Of a stretch of DNA of 64,000 bases, positions 43,532 to 54,712 are shown one piece after another (the first letter of the stretch is position 1; each line of letters begins with the position of its first letter). Location of the stretch: assembly GCF_000013385.1 (NCBI RefSeq), contig NC_007760.1:1985001-2049000 (forward strand), written 5' to 3'. Both the position numbers and the translations under genes were made by a program. The notes beneath the pieces were generated by a model, which saw only the letters and a program-made list of their open reading frames with translations, was not told the origin of the DNA and made no database searches. Origin of the DNA: Anaeromyxobacter dehalogenans 2CP-C (lineage in GTDB: Bacteria; Myxococcota; Myxococcia; Myxococcales; Anaeromyxobacteraceae).

Positions 43532-44146
43532 ATGCGTGCACTCCTGAGCTTCGCCGTCCTCGCCATCGCGGCCGCCGCGCCCGCGCCGGCCCCCGCCCGC
43601 GCCGCGGACTTCGACGCGGTCGCCCGCAGCGCCGAGCGGCTCGACGCGCTCGAGCCGTTCCTGGTCCGCTACGTGGGCCACTGCGTGGACGTCTACGAGC
43701 GGCGCACCTGCGAGGCGAACGTCGCCGCGACCCGGCGCAGCGCGGACGGCAAGACGTTCGCGGTCCGGGTGCAGGACGCGGCGCCGCTGGTGAAGCCCGA
43801 GGTGCGCGGCGACGGCCGGTTCCTGCTGCTGCTCACGCCGTTCGTGGACGGCGGCGGCGTCGCGCTCACGCACGGCGCGCCGCTGCGCCAGGACGCGCAG
43901 GGCCACCCGCTGGTCGGGCTCCTGCCGATCCCGGGCACGCTGCCCGACGGCACGATGGAGATGGAGTTCGAGAGCCCGTTCCGCACCGGGGCCATCGAGC
44001 TCGAGATCGTGTTCCGGCCCGAGAAGCCCTGGAAGCTGAAGCGGAAGGGCGAGGCCGGCAGCTACGAGGGCGTCGCCGCGCGCTTCCTCGCGGTGCGCGT
44101 GCTGGACGCCCGCACCGGCGCGCCCATCGCCACGAAGGTGTTCTGA
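43532..44146 (+). CDS. Exported protein of unknown function
   Basis: The 204-aa product has a signal peptide ([24 protein letters not shown]) and a mostly beta domain with two Cys (RYVGHCVDVYERRTCEANVA) that may form a disulfide. It continues with KTFAVRVQDAAPLVKPEVRG and FLAVRVLDARTGAPIATKVF. It may be a myxobacterial periplasmic family, but I cannot name it. A TACACT word at 43467-43472 is a candidate -10. Confidence 0.72.
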   Translation: MRALLSFAVLAIAAAAPAPAPARAADFDAVARSAERLDALEPFLVRYVGHCVDVYERRTCEANVAATRRSADGKTFAVRVQDAAPLVKPEVRGDGRFLLLLTPFVDGGGVALTHGAPLRQDAQGHPLVGLLPIPGTLPDGTMEMEFESPFRTGAIELEIVFRPEKPWKLKRKGEAGSYEGVAARFLAVRVLDARTGAPIATKVF

Positions 44147-44212
44147 GCCGGAGACGGCCGCGCCGCCCCCCGGGTGCGGAGGGCGGCGCGGGAGCGGTCG
44201 CGGTGCGGCGGG

Positions 44213-45787
<1,575 letters not shown>

Positions 45788-45902
45788 GGCCCCTCTCCTG
45801 GGATTGGTCATGTAGAGACGGTCAGTCACGTTCCAGAGGACGCTCGGGCCCGGATTCTATTCCCCGCGCCGCCGTCCGGCCGGCGCGGCGTGGGGCGCGG
45901 CA

Positions 45903-46529
45903 TCACGCGCGCGCCACCTTCCCCACGCGGACCCTGGCGGGGCGGAGCACGCGGTCGCCGACGCGATATCCGGCGCGGATCTCCTGCACCACCGTGCCGT
46001 CCTGCGACGGATCGCCGACGGGGACCGTGTCCACCGCCTCGGCCACGTGGGGGTCGAACGGCTGGCCCAGGGTCGAGATCCGCTCGGCCCCGAGCGCGGC
46101 GATGCGCTGATGCAGCACGCTCAGTGAAAGGCGCACGCCCTCGAGCAGGTGCCCGAGCCGCTCGTCGGTGGGCTCCCCTGGCGCGGAGGCCGCCGCGAGG
46201 GCGCGCTCGAGGTCGTCGGTCGCCTCGAGCAGCGTCTGCGCCACCCCGGCCCGCTCCGCCTCCACGACCCGGGTCCGCTCGCGCTCCAGGCGCTGCCGGA
46301 AGGCCTTGTTGTCCTCGACCAGCGCGGCGTACGCGCGGGTCAGCTCGTCGATCCGGGCGGCCTGCTCGGCCAGGCGCGCCTCCACGGCGGCGCCCTGAGC
46401 CGCCTGCCCGCCCTCCTCGTCCTGCGGCGGGTCGATGGGCTCCCCGTCCTGCCGGAACCGGCGTCGGTCCACCACCTTCACCTGACCCTCCGCGCCCGGC
46501 GCGGAGGCGTCACGGCGTTCGTCTGACAT
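45903..46529 (-). CDS. grpE: GrpE-like nucleotide exchange factor
   Basis: The 208-aa protein has an acidic, variable N-terminus and a long helix (ARLAEQAARIDELTRAYAAL, then DNKAFRQRLERERTRVVE). The beta-wing head domain has the GrpE end signature QPFDPHVAEAVDTVPVGDP and VVQEIRAGYRVGDRVLRPAR. It releases ADP from DnaK in the heat-shock cycle. No dnaK or dnaJ is adjacent, so this may be a divergent or second GrpE. ATG 46529 gives MSDERRDASA. Confidence 0.9.
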   Translation of the reverse strand: MSDERRDASAPGAEGQVKVVDRRRFRQDGEPIDPPQDEEGGQAAQGAAVEARLAEQAARIDELTRAYAALVEDNKAFRQRLERERTRVVEAERAGVAQTLLEATDDLERALAAASAPGEPTDERLGHLLEGVRLSLSVLHQRIAALGAERISTLGQPFDPHVAEAVDTVPVGDPSQDGTVVQEIRAGYRVGDRVLRPARVRVGKVARA

Positions 46530-46586
46530 GTCACGACCTCCGGCAGCCAAGCTAACCAGCGGGAAGGTCGTGTCAAACGACGGGGG

Positions 46587-46814
46587 TCAGGGCGGCGGGG
46601 GCTCGCCGGGGAGCGCGTCCACCTGCTCGCCGCGCGCGTCGCGGATCTCCACCCCGGCCGCGCGCAGGCTGTAGAACAGCAGCCAGCGCTCCGCCGGCGA
46701 GAGGCTCCCGGGCGGCAGCGCGCGATCGATCTCGGCGACCGTCAGGGTGCCGCGCCGGATCCCGATCTGGAAGAGCGCCTTGCGCGCCTCGTGGCTCTCG
46801 CTCCCGTGCCTCAC
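46587..46814 (-). CDS. Stand-alone sigma-70 region 1.1-like domain protein
   Basis: The 75-aa protein resembles region 1.1 of primary sigma factors: EARKALFQIGIRRGTLTVAE, then IDRALPPGSLSPAERWLLFY and SLRAAGVEIRDARGEQ. In full sigma factors this acidic three-helix domain keeps the free factor from binding DNA. A lone copy could act as a regulator or be an unrelated look-alike. It starts 15 bp after the ftsH stop on the same strand, so it is probably in the ftsH operon. Confidence 0.65.
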   Translation of the reverse strand: MRHGSESHEARKALFQIGIRRGTLTVAEIDRALPPGSLSPAERWLLFYSLRAAGVEIRDARGEQVDALPGEPPPP

Positions 46815-46829
46815 CGTCGCGCCGCCTCC

Positions 46830-48938
46830 TCACGGCTCGGGGTCCCGGTCGCCGGGCGCGTGCCCCGCGACCGCCTGCGGGGCCGATCGCCCGAAGCCCG
46901 CGCTCGCGTCCGCCGACGCCGCCACCGGGCGGTTCGGCGTCTCCGGCGGCGACTCCTCGTGGCCGCGCCCCTCGATGGTCCCGGGCCGCACCACCTTCGG
47001 CCCCCACAGGCGCGTGATCTCGTCCTCCTCGATCACCTCGATCGTGAGCAGCCGCGCGGCGAGCGCGTCGAGCCGCTCCCGGTGCTCGCGCACCACCGTC
47101 CGCGCGCGCTCCTGCGCCTCCTCGACGAGCGCCTGCACCTCGCGGTCCACCGCGAGCGCGGTGTGGTCGGAGTAGGACCGGGTCTCGAACCCCTTCACGC
47201 CGAGGAACGTCGGGCCGGCCTGGTCGCCGAGCGACACCGGCCCGAGCGCCCGGCTCATCCCGTAATCGCGCACCATCATGCGCGCCACCGCGGTGGCGTG
47301 CTGCAGGTCGTTGGAGGCGCCGGTGGACGGCTCGCCGAACACCTCCTCCTCGGCGACGCGCCCGCCCATCAGGCCCGCCATGCGGTCCCGCAGCTCGCTG
47401 CGGGTGAGCAGGTACCGGTCCTCCAGCGGGAGCTGGAGCGTGTAGCCCAGCGCGCCCAGGCCGCGCGGGATGATCGAGACCTTCGAGACGCGGTCCGCGA
47501 ACGGCAGCATCCACGACACCAGCGCGTGCCCCGCCTCGTGGAAGGCGACGATCTCCTTCTCCCGCTCGTTGATGCGGCGGCTCTTCTTCTCGAGGCCCGC
47601 CACCACCCGCTCGATGGCCTCCTCGAACTCGGCGCGGGTCACGTGGTTCTTGTTGCGGCGCGCGGCCAGCAGCGCCGCCTCGTTCACCACGTTCGCGAGG
47701 TCGGCGCCGGCGAACCCCGGGGTGCGCGCCGCCACCGAGCGGAGGTCCACGTCCGGCCCGAGCTTCACGTTGCGTGCATGGATCCGGAGGATCTGCTCGC
47801 GCCCGCGCTTGTCGGGCCGGTCCACCAGCACCTGGCGGTCGAAGCGGCCCGGCCGCAGCAGCGCCGGGTCCAGGATCTCGGGGCGGTTCGTGGCGCCCAT
47901 GATGATCAGGCCGGCGCGCGCGTCGAAGCCGTCCATCTCGGCGAGCAGCTGGTTCAGCGTCTGCTCGCGCTCGTCGTGCCCGCCCACGATGCCGGCGTTG
48001 CGCGACTTGCCGAGCGCGTCCAGCTCGTCGATGAACACGATGCAGGGCGCCTTCTGCGTGGCCTGCGCGAACAGGTCGCGCACCCGGGCCGCGCCCACGC
48101 CCACGAACATCTCCACGAACTCCGAGCCGGAGAGCGAGAAGAACGGCACGCCCGCCTCGCCCGCGGTGGCGCGCGCGAGCAGCGTCTTGCCGGTGCCGGG
48201 GGGCCCGACCAGCAGCACGCCCTTCGGGATCCGGCCGCCGAGCCGCCGGTACTTCTCCGGCGTCTTCAGGAACTCGACGATCTCCTGGAGCTCCTCCACG
48301 GCCTCGTCGATGCCGGCCGCGTCCTGGAACGTCACGCCGGTGTCCGGCTCCATGTGGATCCGGGCCCGGGACTTCCCGAACGCCATCACCCCCGGCGGCC
48401 CCTGCCCGAGCTGCCCGGACATGCGCCGCATCACCCAGGCCCAGAACAGCAGCCCGATCGCGATCGGCGCGATCCAGACCCAGAACAGGTCGCCCATGCC
48501 GCCTCCGGCCACCGCGTCGTAGGGCACGCCGGCCTTCTCCACCGCCTGCACCAGGTCGTCGCCGCCGCCCGGGATGCGCGTCGCGACGTAGGGCAGCGCC
48601 TGGCCGTTGCGCTCGCCGTCGCCCTGCGCCGGCTGCGGCTGCGCGCCGCCGCCCTGGGCCGCGCCGGCCTCCACCGGCTTCGGCACCCCGCGGACCCAGT
48701 CCGGCCCGATCACGACGCGCTCGAACGCGCCCTGGCGGACCATCTCCTTGAACTGCGAGTACGGGATGCGCCGCACGCCCACGTCCTGGAACGCGCGGAA
48801 CAGGAAGATCGCGAGCGCGATGAGGACCAGCCACGCCGCCGGCGACGCGAGCGGAATGCGGGACTGGGAGCCGGACCCGCCGGGCCCGCGCCCCCGCTCG
48901 TTGCGCTGCCCGTGGCCCTTCTTCTCGTCTGCCGACAC
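46830..48938 (-). CDS. ftsH: ATP-dependent zinc metalloprotease FtsH
   Basis: This 702-aa membrane AAA+ protease has TM1 at ~33-49 and TM2 at ~152-170. Walker A is GPPGTGKT at 245-252, Walker [13 protein letters not shown], and the second region of homology [20 protein letters not shown]. The zinc site is H469-EAGH-473. The periplasmic loop has a Gln/Gly-rich insertion ([14 protein letters not shown]), and the C-terminus is extended and variable. GTG 48938 is favoured because GGGAGG lies a few bases upstream; 48992 is a longer alternative. It degrades membrane and short-lived regulatory proteins. Confidence 0.95.
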   Translation of the reverse strand: MSADEKKGHGQRNERGRGPGGSGSQSRIPLASPAAWLVLIALAIFLFRAFQDVGVRRIPYSQFKEMVRQGAFERVVIGPDWVRGVPKPVEAGAAQGGGAQPQPAQGDGERNGQALPYVATRIPGGGDDLVQAVEKAGVPYDAVAGGGMGDLFWVWIAPIAIGLLFWAWVMRRMSGQLGQGPPGVMAFGKSRARIHMEPDTGVTFQDAAGIDEAVEELQEIVEFLKTPEKYRRLGGRIPKGVLLVGPPGTGKTLLARATAGEAGVPFFSLSGSEFVEMFVGVGAARVRDLFAQATQKAPCIVFIDELDALGKSRNAGIVGGHDEREQTLNQLLAEMDGFDARAGLIIMGATNRPEILDPALLRPGRFDRQVLVDRPDKRGREQILRIHARNVKLGPDVDLRSVAARTPGFAGADLANVVNEAALLAARRNKNHVTRAEFEEAIERVVAGLEKKSRRINEREKEIVAFHEAGHALVSWMLPFADRVSKVSIIPRGLGALGYTLQLPLEDRYLLTRSELRDRMAGLMGGRVAEEEVFGEPSTGASNDLQHATAVARMMVRDYGMSRALGPVSLGDQAGPTFLGVKGFETRSYSDHTALAVDREVQALVEEAQERARTVVREHRERLDALAARLLTIEVIEEDEITRLWGPKVVRPGTIEGRGHEESPPETPNRPVAASADASAGFGRSAPQAVAGHAPGDRDPEP

Positions 48939-49134
48939 CGAGGCCTCCCGCCCCCTTCGCAGGCAATCTGCGCACGTCCGGGGATCGGGCAATCCGGGTA
49001 AGCGCGGAGGGCCCCGGCAGGCTGCTCGCCGTCGGGGGCCTGCGGACGGGTCAGGCGGGGCGGGACCCGGCGCCGGCCCGTGCGGGCGGCGCGGCTCGCG
49101 CGGGCGGCGGCGGCGGCGGCGCGGTGCGGACGGG

Positions 49135-49524
49135 CTACAGGCCGAGCAGCTTCGCGATGCTCTTCTCGTCGGCCGGCGGGAACTCGTACTGATCGAGCTC
49201 GTCCGGCCGGACCCACCGGTGGTCGTGCACGCGGATGTGCTGGATGGGCCCGCGGACCAGGCGGCAGCGGTAGACGCAGAAGTCGATGTCGTAGGCCTCG
49301 TACGCGTGCTCCACGTGGATCACGCGGCCGCCCACCTCGACGCCGATGCCCATCTCCTCGGCGAGCTCGCGCGCCAGCGCCGCGGGGTCGGTCTCACCCG
49401 CCTCCACGCGCCCGCCGGGGAACTCCCACAGCAGCGGCAGCGAGGCGGTGGGCGGGCGCTGGGTGATGAGGTAGCGCCCGTCCTGCTCGATCATCGCTCC
49501 CACCACGCGGATCTTCCGGCGCAT
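49135..49524 (-). CDS. Nudix hydrolase, MutT-like
   Basis: The 129-aa enzyme carries a full Nudix box, [20 protein letters not shown] followed by EMG (GX5EX7REUXEEXGU). It starts with [20 protein letters not shown], as in MutT/8-oxo-dGTP diphosphatases, and ends [20 protein letters not shown]. It likely hydrolyses oxidised or other nucleoside triphosphates. The start at 49524 matches the family; upstream codons are basic filler. Confidence 0.92.
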   Translation of the reverse strand: MRRKIRVVGAMIEQDGRYLITQRPPTASLPLLWEFPGGRVEAGETDPAALARELAEEMGIGVEVGGRVIHVEHAYEAYDIDFCVYRCRLVRGPIQHIRVHDHRWVRPDELDQYEFPPADEKSIAKLLGL

Positions 49525-49614
49525 GTCGTGAACGCTCCGTCTGCGGTCCCGTGGTGCCACCGCGCGCGGGAGGGCCGCGCCGCGCGCGTCCAGGGATTGT
49601 AGAATCCGCCCACG

Positions 49615-50997
49615 ATGACGTCCATCCGCTTCCTCGGCGCGGCAGGCACGGTGACGGGCTCACGGTTCCTGGTGGAGACCGGCTCGGTCCGGGTCCTGGT
49701 GGACGCCGGGCTGTTCCAGGGCCACAAGGAGCTGCGCCTCCGGAACCGCGCCCCCTGGCCGGTCTCCCCGCGATCGCTGACGGCGGTGGTCCTGACGCAC
49801 GCGCACGTGGACCACAGCGGGGCGCTGCCGCTGCTGGGGCGCCAGGGCTTCCGCGGCCCGGTCCACTGCACCCCGGCCACCCGCGACCTGGCGGGCCTGC
49901 TCCTCCCCGACTCCGGGAGGCTCCAGGAGGAGGAGGCGCGCTACGCCAACCGGAAGGGCTACTCGAAGCATGCGCCCGCCCTCCCCCTCTACACCGAGCA
50001 GGACGCGCTCGAGGTCCTGCCCCAGCTCGCGCCGCTGCAGTACGCCGAGCCTCGCCAGATCGCGCCCGGCGTGACCCTCCGCCTCCACCGCGCCGGGCAC
50101 ATCCTGGGCAGCGCGCTGGCGGAGGTGAGCGTGGGGGGCGCGCGCGGGGTGCGGCTCCTGTTCAGCGGCGACCTGGGCCGCTACGGCGCCCCCATCCTCC
50201 CGGACCCGGAGCCCGGGCCCGCCGCCGACGCGCTGGTGCTCGAGAGCACCTACGCCGGCCGGCGCCACGAGGCGGGATCGCCCGCCGCGGCGCTCGCGGC
50301 CGAGGTCCACGCCGTCGTCCGCTCCGGCGGCGCGCTGGTCGTGCCGGCGTTCGCGGTGGGGCGCACCCAGGAGATCCTGTTCACGCTGCGTGAGCTGGAG
50401 GACCGCGGCGAGATCCCGTCCGTCCCGGTGTTCGTGGACTCGCCCATGGCGGTGGACGCGACGCCGATCTACCTGGCGCACCGCGAGGACCACGACGACG
50501 AGACCATCCGGCGCATCGCGGCCGGCGAGGAGCCGCTCCGGCCCGCGAAGCTGGCGTTCTGCCGCAGCCCGGACCAGTCGAAGGCCATCAACGACGTGCG
50601 CGGCCCGTGCGTCATCCTGTCGGCCTCGGGCATGGCCACCGGCGGCCGGGTGCTCCACCACCTGGCGCGCCGCCTCCCCGACGCGCGCAACACCGTCCTG
50701 CTGGTGGGCTTCCAGGCCGGCGGCACCCGCGGCTGGCGCCTGCAGAACGGCGCCGAGACGCTGCGCATCCACGGCGAGGACGTGCCGGTGAGGGCGCGCG
50801 TCGCGACGCTCGGCGGCTTCTCGGCCCACGCCGACGAGGCGGAGATCCGGCGCTGGCTCGCCACGCTCCCGGCGCAGCCGCGCCGGACGTTCCTGGTGCA
50901 CGGCGAGCCGACGGCGCTGGCCGCGGCCAAGGCGCGGATGGACGAGATGGGCTGGCCCGCGCTCGTCCCCTCGCACCTCGAGGAGGTCCGGCTGTGA
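49615..50997 (+). CDS. Metallo-beta-lactamase/beta-CASP ribonuclease-like protein
   Basis: The 460-aa protein belongs to the CPSF73/YsaZ-like class. It starts SIRFLGAAGTVTGSRFLVE, with the metal site H62-A-H64-V-D66-H67. LFSGDLGRYGAPILPDPEPG, the beta-CASP domain (LVVPAFAVGRTQEILFTL) and SASGMATGGRVLHHLARRLP follow, then the final zinc-site His in GFSAHADEAEIRRWL. It probably cleaves RNA. TAGAAT ends nine bases before ATG, with no ribosome site. The stop overlaps the patatin GTG. Confidence 0.92.
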   Translation: MTSIRFLGAAGTVTGSRFLVETGSVRVLVDAGLFQGHKELRLRNRAPWPVSPRSLTAVVLTHAHVDHSGALPLLGRQGFRGPVHCTPATRDLAGLLLPDSGRLQEEEARYANRKGYSKHAPALPLYTEQDALEVLPQLAPLQYAEPRQIAPGVTLRLHRAGHILGSALAEVSVGGARGVRLLFSGDLGRYGAPILPDPEPGPAADALVLESTYAGRRHEAGSPAAALAAEVHAVVRSGGALVVPAFAVGRTQEILFTLRELEDRGEIPSVPVFVDSPMAVDATPIYLAHREDHDDETIRRIAAGEEPLRPAKLAFCRSPDQSKAINDVRGPCVILSASGMATGGRVLHHLARRLPDARNTVLLVGFQAGGTRGWRLQNGAETLRIHGEDVPVRARVATLGGFSAHADEAEIRRWLATLPAQPRRTFLVHGEPTALAAAKARMDEMGWPALVPSHLEEVRL

Positions 50998-52253
50998 CCG
51001 GCGGGGAGCGCGGGCGCACCGCGCTGGTCCTGTCCGGCGGCGGGGCGCGGGGCGCGTACGAGGCCGGCGTGGTCCGCTACCTGCGCGAGGAGCTCGCGCC
51101 CGAGCTCGGGTACCAGCCGCGCTTCGACGTCCTCTCCGGCACCAGCATCGGCGCGGTGAACGCCTGCGTGATGGCCTCGACCGCGGACGTCCCCGCGCAG
51201 CAGGGCGTCGCGCTCGCCGCCGCCTGGCGCAGCCTCAAGCTGGAGAAGGTGTTCCACTGGAGCGCCCTCAACCTGGCCGCCCTGCCCGGCTACGTGGTCC
51301 GCCAGCTCCGCGCCACGCGGATGCGCCACCTGAGCTGGCGCCTGTCCGACTTCGTGTTCCCGGAGGCCTTGGCGCAGCTGGTCCACCACCGGATCGACTG
51401 GCCGCGCCTGCACCGCAACGTGCGCGACGGCCACGTGGGCGCGCTCACCGTCAGCGCCACCGACCTCGGCACCGGCCGCGCGGTGGTGTTCGTGGAGAGC
51501 CTGCGCGCGCTGCCCGAGTGGAGCCGCGATCCGCTGGTCGAGGCCCGCGCCTGCGCCATCGGACCGGCCCACGCGCTCGCCTCGGGCGCGATCCCGCTGC
51601 TGTTCCGCCCGGTCCGCATCGAGGACTCCTGGTTCGTGGACGGCAGCGTCCGCCAGAACACGCCGCTCGCGCCCGCGCTCCGCCTGGGCGCCGAGCGCGT
51701 GCTCGTGATCGCGCTCCGGGCCGAGGGGCGCAAGGCGGAGCGGGCGCCCCGCCTTCACCCGGAGGAGGTGCCCACCACCGCCGCGCAGCTCGGGCGGCTG
51801 CTGAACGCCCTGCTGCTCGACCACGCCGACTACGACATCGACCGCCTCCGCCACGTGAACGCGATGATGGACCGCGCCGAGCAGGTGTTCGGCCCGGGCT
51901 TCGCCGAGCAGCTCGCCTCGATCTCCGCCCGCGAGCTGGGCGCGCCGTTCCGCCGGGTGCGCGAGCTCGTGATCCGGCCGTCCCGCGACATCGGCGTCCT
52001 CGCGCACGAGCACGCCGCCCGCCGGGTCCGGCACCTGCGCCCCGGCACGCTGGCGGCGCGCCTGCTGCGCCGGGCCGCCGCCGACACGGAGGCCGCGGCC
52101 GACGGCGCCGCCGACCTGGCCAGCTTCCTGCTGTTCGACGGCGACTTCGCCGACGAGCTCATGGCGCTCGGCCACGCCGACGCGCGCCGGAGCCGCGAGG
52201 CCCTGCGCGCGTTCTTCGCCGAGCCGGCCGCCGCCGGGGCGCGCACCGCATGA
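50994..52253 (+). CDS. Patatin-like phospholipase
   Basis: The 419-aa acyl hydrolase has the glycine-rich oxyanion loop SGGGARGAYEAG, nucleophile S51 in SGTSIGAVNA and the dyad Asp in WFVDGSVRQNTPLAPA (DGS variant of DGG). The C-terminal ~170 residues are helical and unassigned. GTG 50994 is embedded in the previous stop (GTGA) with GGAGG upstream, so translation is coupled. It probably acts on membrane phospholipids. Confidence 0.9.
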   Translation: MTGGERGRTALVLSGGGARGAYEAGVVRYLREELAPELGYQPRFDVLSGTSIGAVNACVMASTADVPAQQGVALAAAWRSLKLEKVFHWSALNLAALPGYVVRQLRATRMRHLSWRLSDFVFPEALAQLVHHRIDWPRLHRNVRDGHVGALTVSATDLGTGRAVVFVESLRALPEWSRDPLVEARACAIGPAHALASGAIPLLFRPVRIEDSWFVDGSVRQNTPLAPALRLGAERVLVIALRAEGRKAERAPRLHPEEVPTTAAQLGRLLNALLLDHADYDIDRLRHVNAMMDRAEQVFGPGFAEQLASISARELGAPFRRVRELVIRPSRDIGVLAHEHAARRVRHLRPGTLAARLLRRAAADTEAAADGAADLASFLLFDGDFADELMALGHADARRSREALRAFFAEPAAAGARTA

Positions 52254-53113
52254 CGCGCGCCACGCCGCCCGTGCCCTTCGAGCGCCCCACCCTGCTCGAC
52301 GGGGCCATGGGCACGGCGCTCCTCGACGCCGGCCTCCCCGCCGGCGCGCTGCCCGAGGCGTGGGTGCTCGAGCGGCCCGAGGCGATCGCCGCGGTCCACG
52401 CCGCCCACGCCGCGGCCGGCGCCGGGGTGGTGCTCACCTGCACGTTCAACGCGGCCGGCCCGCGCCTCGACGCGCTCGTCCCGGCGGACCGGGTCGGCGC
52501 GCTCTGCGCCGCCGCGGTGCGCCTCGCGCGCCGGGCCGCCCCCCGCGCGCGCGTGGCCGGCGACCTCGGGCCCACCGCGCTCTACGGCCCCGGCCGGCCG
52601 GCCCCCGACGCCGGCGCCGTGCGCGCGCGCTACGCCCGGGCCGCCGAGGCGCTCGCCGCCGCCGGGGCCGACCTGCTCTGGGTCGAGTCGCAGTGGGACC
52701 TCGCCGAGGCGCGCCTCGCGCTCGACGCCGCGCGCGCCGCCGGCCTGCCGGTGGTGGTGACGTTCGCGCTGGGTGAAGAGGCCGGCCGGCTCGCGGCGCC
52801 CGACGGGACGCCGGCCGAGGCGCTCCTCGAGGCGGTCGCGGAGGCCGGCGCCGCGGCGGCGGGGGTGAACTGCGTGCCGGCGGGAGCGGCGCTGGCCGCG
52901 CTCGCCGGCTGGGCCGCGCGGCGCCTGCCGGCGCCGTTCGTGGCGAAGCCCAGCCCCGGGCTGCCCGGCGCGGTGCTCGGGCCCGACGCGTTCGCGGAGG
53001 CGCTGCGGCCCGCGGTCGAGGCGGGCCTGTCCGTCGCCGGCGGCTGCTGCGGCGCCGGGCCCGCGCACCTGGCGGCGCTCGGGCGCCTGCTCGCGCGGCC
53101 CCGGGCCGGCTAG
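52250..53113 (+). CDS. Homocysteine S-methyltransferase family protein
   Basis: The 287-aa protein is a zinc-dependent methyl acceptor-type barrel: TLLDGAMGTALLDAGLPAGA, VLTCTFNAAGPRLDAL, and the Cys ligands in GVNCVPAG and GGCCGAGPAHLAAL. It uses S-methylmethionine, betaine or a corrinoid-linked methyl donor to make methionine; which one is undecided. It starts at an ATGA overlap with the patatin gene. It ends tail to tail with pheA, sharing CTAG. Confidence 0.9.
   Translation: MTRATPPVPFERPTLLDGAMGTALLDAGLPAGALPEAWVLERPEAIAAVHAAHAAAGAGVVLTCTFNAAGPRLDALVPADRVGALCAAAVRLARRAAPRARVAGDLGPTALYGPGRPAPDAGAVRARYARAAEALAAAGADLLWVESQWDLAEARLALDAARAAGLPVVVTFALGEEAGRLAAPDGTPAEALLEAVAEAGAAAAGVNCVPAGAALAALAGWAARRLPAPFVAKPSPGLPGAVLGPDAFAEALRPAVEAGLSVAGGCCGAGPAHLAALGRLLARPRAG
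53110..53113. other. CTAG shared by two convergent stop codons
   Basis: TAG at 53111-53113 ends the methyltransferase gene, and TAG at 53112-53110 ends pheA on the other strand. This is the second of three such junctions in the window. Confidence 0.95.
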
Positions 53114-53943
53114 ACCGGCGCGCCGGTCCGCGGATACGAGCCCAGGAGGTGCAGCTCGTGCACCTGCGCGCGCACGCCCTCGAGCGCGCTCGCGCCGGCG
53201 GGGTCCGCGCGGTGCCCCTCGAAGTCGAGGTAGAACACGTAGTGCCCCATGGCCTGCTTGGTGGGCCGGCTCTCGATCTTCGACAGGTTGATGCCGCGGC
53301 GGGCGAACTCGCCCATCACCTCGTACAGCCCGCCCGGCCGGTCGCGATCGAGCGTGAACGCGATGCTGGTCCGGTCGGCGCCGGTGGGCGGCGCGTCCTC
53401 GCGCGCCAGCAGCACGAAGCGGGTCACGTTCTCGTCCGAGTCCTGGACGTTCTCCGCCAGCACCTCCAGGCCGTAGCGCTCGGCGGCGCGCCGCGGGCCG
53501 AGCGCGGCCGCGTCCGGCTCGCCGGCGGCCACCTTGCGGGCGGCCTCCGCCGTCGAGAGCGCGGGCTCGAGCGACGCCGCGGGCAGCCGGGTCCGCAGGA
53601 AGCGGGCGCACTGGCCGAGCGGCTGCGGGTGCGAGAGCACGCGCCGGACCTGCTCCAGCCGCGTGCCGGGCCGGGCCAGCAGGTGCTGGCGGACCTGCAG
53701 CAGCAGCTCGGCGCGGATGCGCGCGCCGGGCCGGTGCACGAGCAGGTCGAGCACCGCGCTCACCGCGCCCTCGATGGAGTTCTCGATGGGCAGCAGGGCC
53801 GCGTCGAGCTCGCCGCGCAGCAGCGCCTCGTGCGCGTCGGCGAAGGTGGGGAACGGCACCGCCTCCGCGCCGCGGACGGGCTCGCAGCGCGAGACCGCCT
53901 CCTCGCTGAAGGTGCCCGGGGGACCGAGGTATCCGACGCGCAT
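53110..53943 (-). CDS. pheA: Prephenate dehydratase
   Basis: The 277-aa enzyme converts prephenate to phenylpyruvate for phenylalanine synthesis. It opens RVGYLGPPGTFSEEAVSR, with LPIENSIEGAVSAVLDLL and the catalytic-region DENVTRFVLLAR (TRF motif). A C-terminal ACT domain binds phenylalanine (GGLYEVMGEFARRGINLSKI, then ESRPTKQAMGHYVFYLDFEG). There is no chorismate mutase domain, so it is the monofunctional type. ATG 53943 gives MRVGYLG. Confidence 0.95.
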   Translation of the reverse strand: MRVGYLGPPGTFSEEAVSRCEPVRGAEAVPFPTFADAHEALLRGELDAALLPIENSIEGAVSAVLDLLVHRPGARIRAELLLQVRQHLLARPGTRLEQVRRVLSHPQPLGQCARFLRTRLPAASLEPALSTAEAARKVAAGEPDAAALGPRRAAERYGLEVLAENVQDSDENVTRFVLLAREDAPPTGADRTSIAFTLDRDRPGGLYEVMGEFARRGINLSKIESRPTKQAMGHYVFYLDFEGHRADPAGASALEGVRAQVHELHLLGSYPRTGAPV

Positions 53944-53983
53944 GCTCGCGACTCCTATCACGGTACGGCGCGGGCGCGCCGCG

Positions 53984-54631
53984 TCATGAACCCTGGGTGA
54001 TGGCCTCGAGCAGCGCCGGGAGCGCCGCGATGTCCTCGAGGAGGTGATCCGGGGCGGCGGCGCGGAGCACCTCCGGGGTGCAGGCGCCCCACAGCGCTGC
54101 GATCGTCCGCACCCCCGCCGCGCGGCCGGCCGCGAGGTCGTGCGGCGAGTCGCCCACCATGACGGCCGCGTCGGCCTCGGCCCCCAGCCGCGACAGGGCC
54201 AGCCGCACCGGCTCGGGGTCGGGCTTCGAGCGGGCGCAGCTGTCCGCCCCGATGACCGCCCCCATCCGCTCCAGCAGCCCCACGTGGCGCAGCGTGCGGT
54301 AGGCGCCCTCCTCGGTCTTCGCCGTCACCACGCCGAGGGGATGGCCGCGCGCGGCGAGCGTCAGCACCGTCTCGCGCGCCGAGGGGAAGCAGCGGGTCCA
54401 GCGATCGTGCTCCGCGATCCAGAACGACCGGTAGCGCGCGAGCAAGGGCTCGACGTCGTCGGGGCAGCGGGCGAACGAGGCGAGCTGGGCTCGGAGCGGC
54501 GTTCCGATCCCGGCGATCCACTCGGCGTCCGTCGGGCAGCTCCCGTACCCGTCGAAGGCATGGCGCACGGAGGCGAGGATGAACGGAACGGTGTCGACCA
54601 GCGTCCCGTCCAGATCGAACAGGATCGCCAT
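53984..54631 (-). CDS. HAD-family phosphatase, Gph-like
   Basis: The 215-aa haloacid-dehalogenase-fold hydrolase has the nucleophile motif ILFDLDGTLVDT, motif II LGVVTAKTEEG and motif III/IV KPDPEPV with VMVGDSPHDLAAG. It is of the phosphoglycolate-phosphatase/PpaX subclass. The ATG at 54631 gives the canonical MAILFDLDG; ATGs at 54658 and 54661 are possible but overlap a TATGAT word that may be a -10 box. The substrate is unknown. Confidence 0.87.
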   Translation of the reverse strand: MAILFDLDGTLVDTVPFILASVRHAFDGYGSCPTDAEWIAGIGTPLRAQLASFARCPDDVEPLLARYRSFWIAEHDRWTRCFPSARETVLTLAARGHPLGVVTAKTEEGAYRTLRHVGLLERMGAVIGADSCARSKPDPEPVRLALSRLGAEADAAVMVGDSPHDLAAGRAAGVRTIAALWGACTPEVLRAAAPDHLLEDIAALPALLEAITQGS

Positions 54632-54712
54632 CCGGCGGTGTTCTGGCACGTCCGCCATCATAGTGAAAAATCCCGATCCCCTCCCGACGATCGTGCCTAA
54701 GTTCGGTGCGCG

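Noticed and set aside
45788-45860. RpoE-type promoter upstream of degP
   Set aside because: GGAAC is present, but the nearest CGTC-like -10 is only about nine bases away, too close for an ECF promoter.
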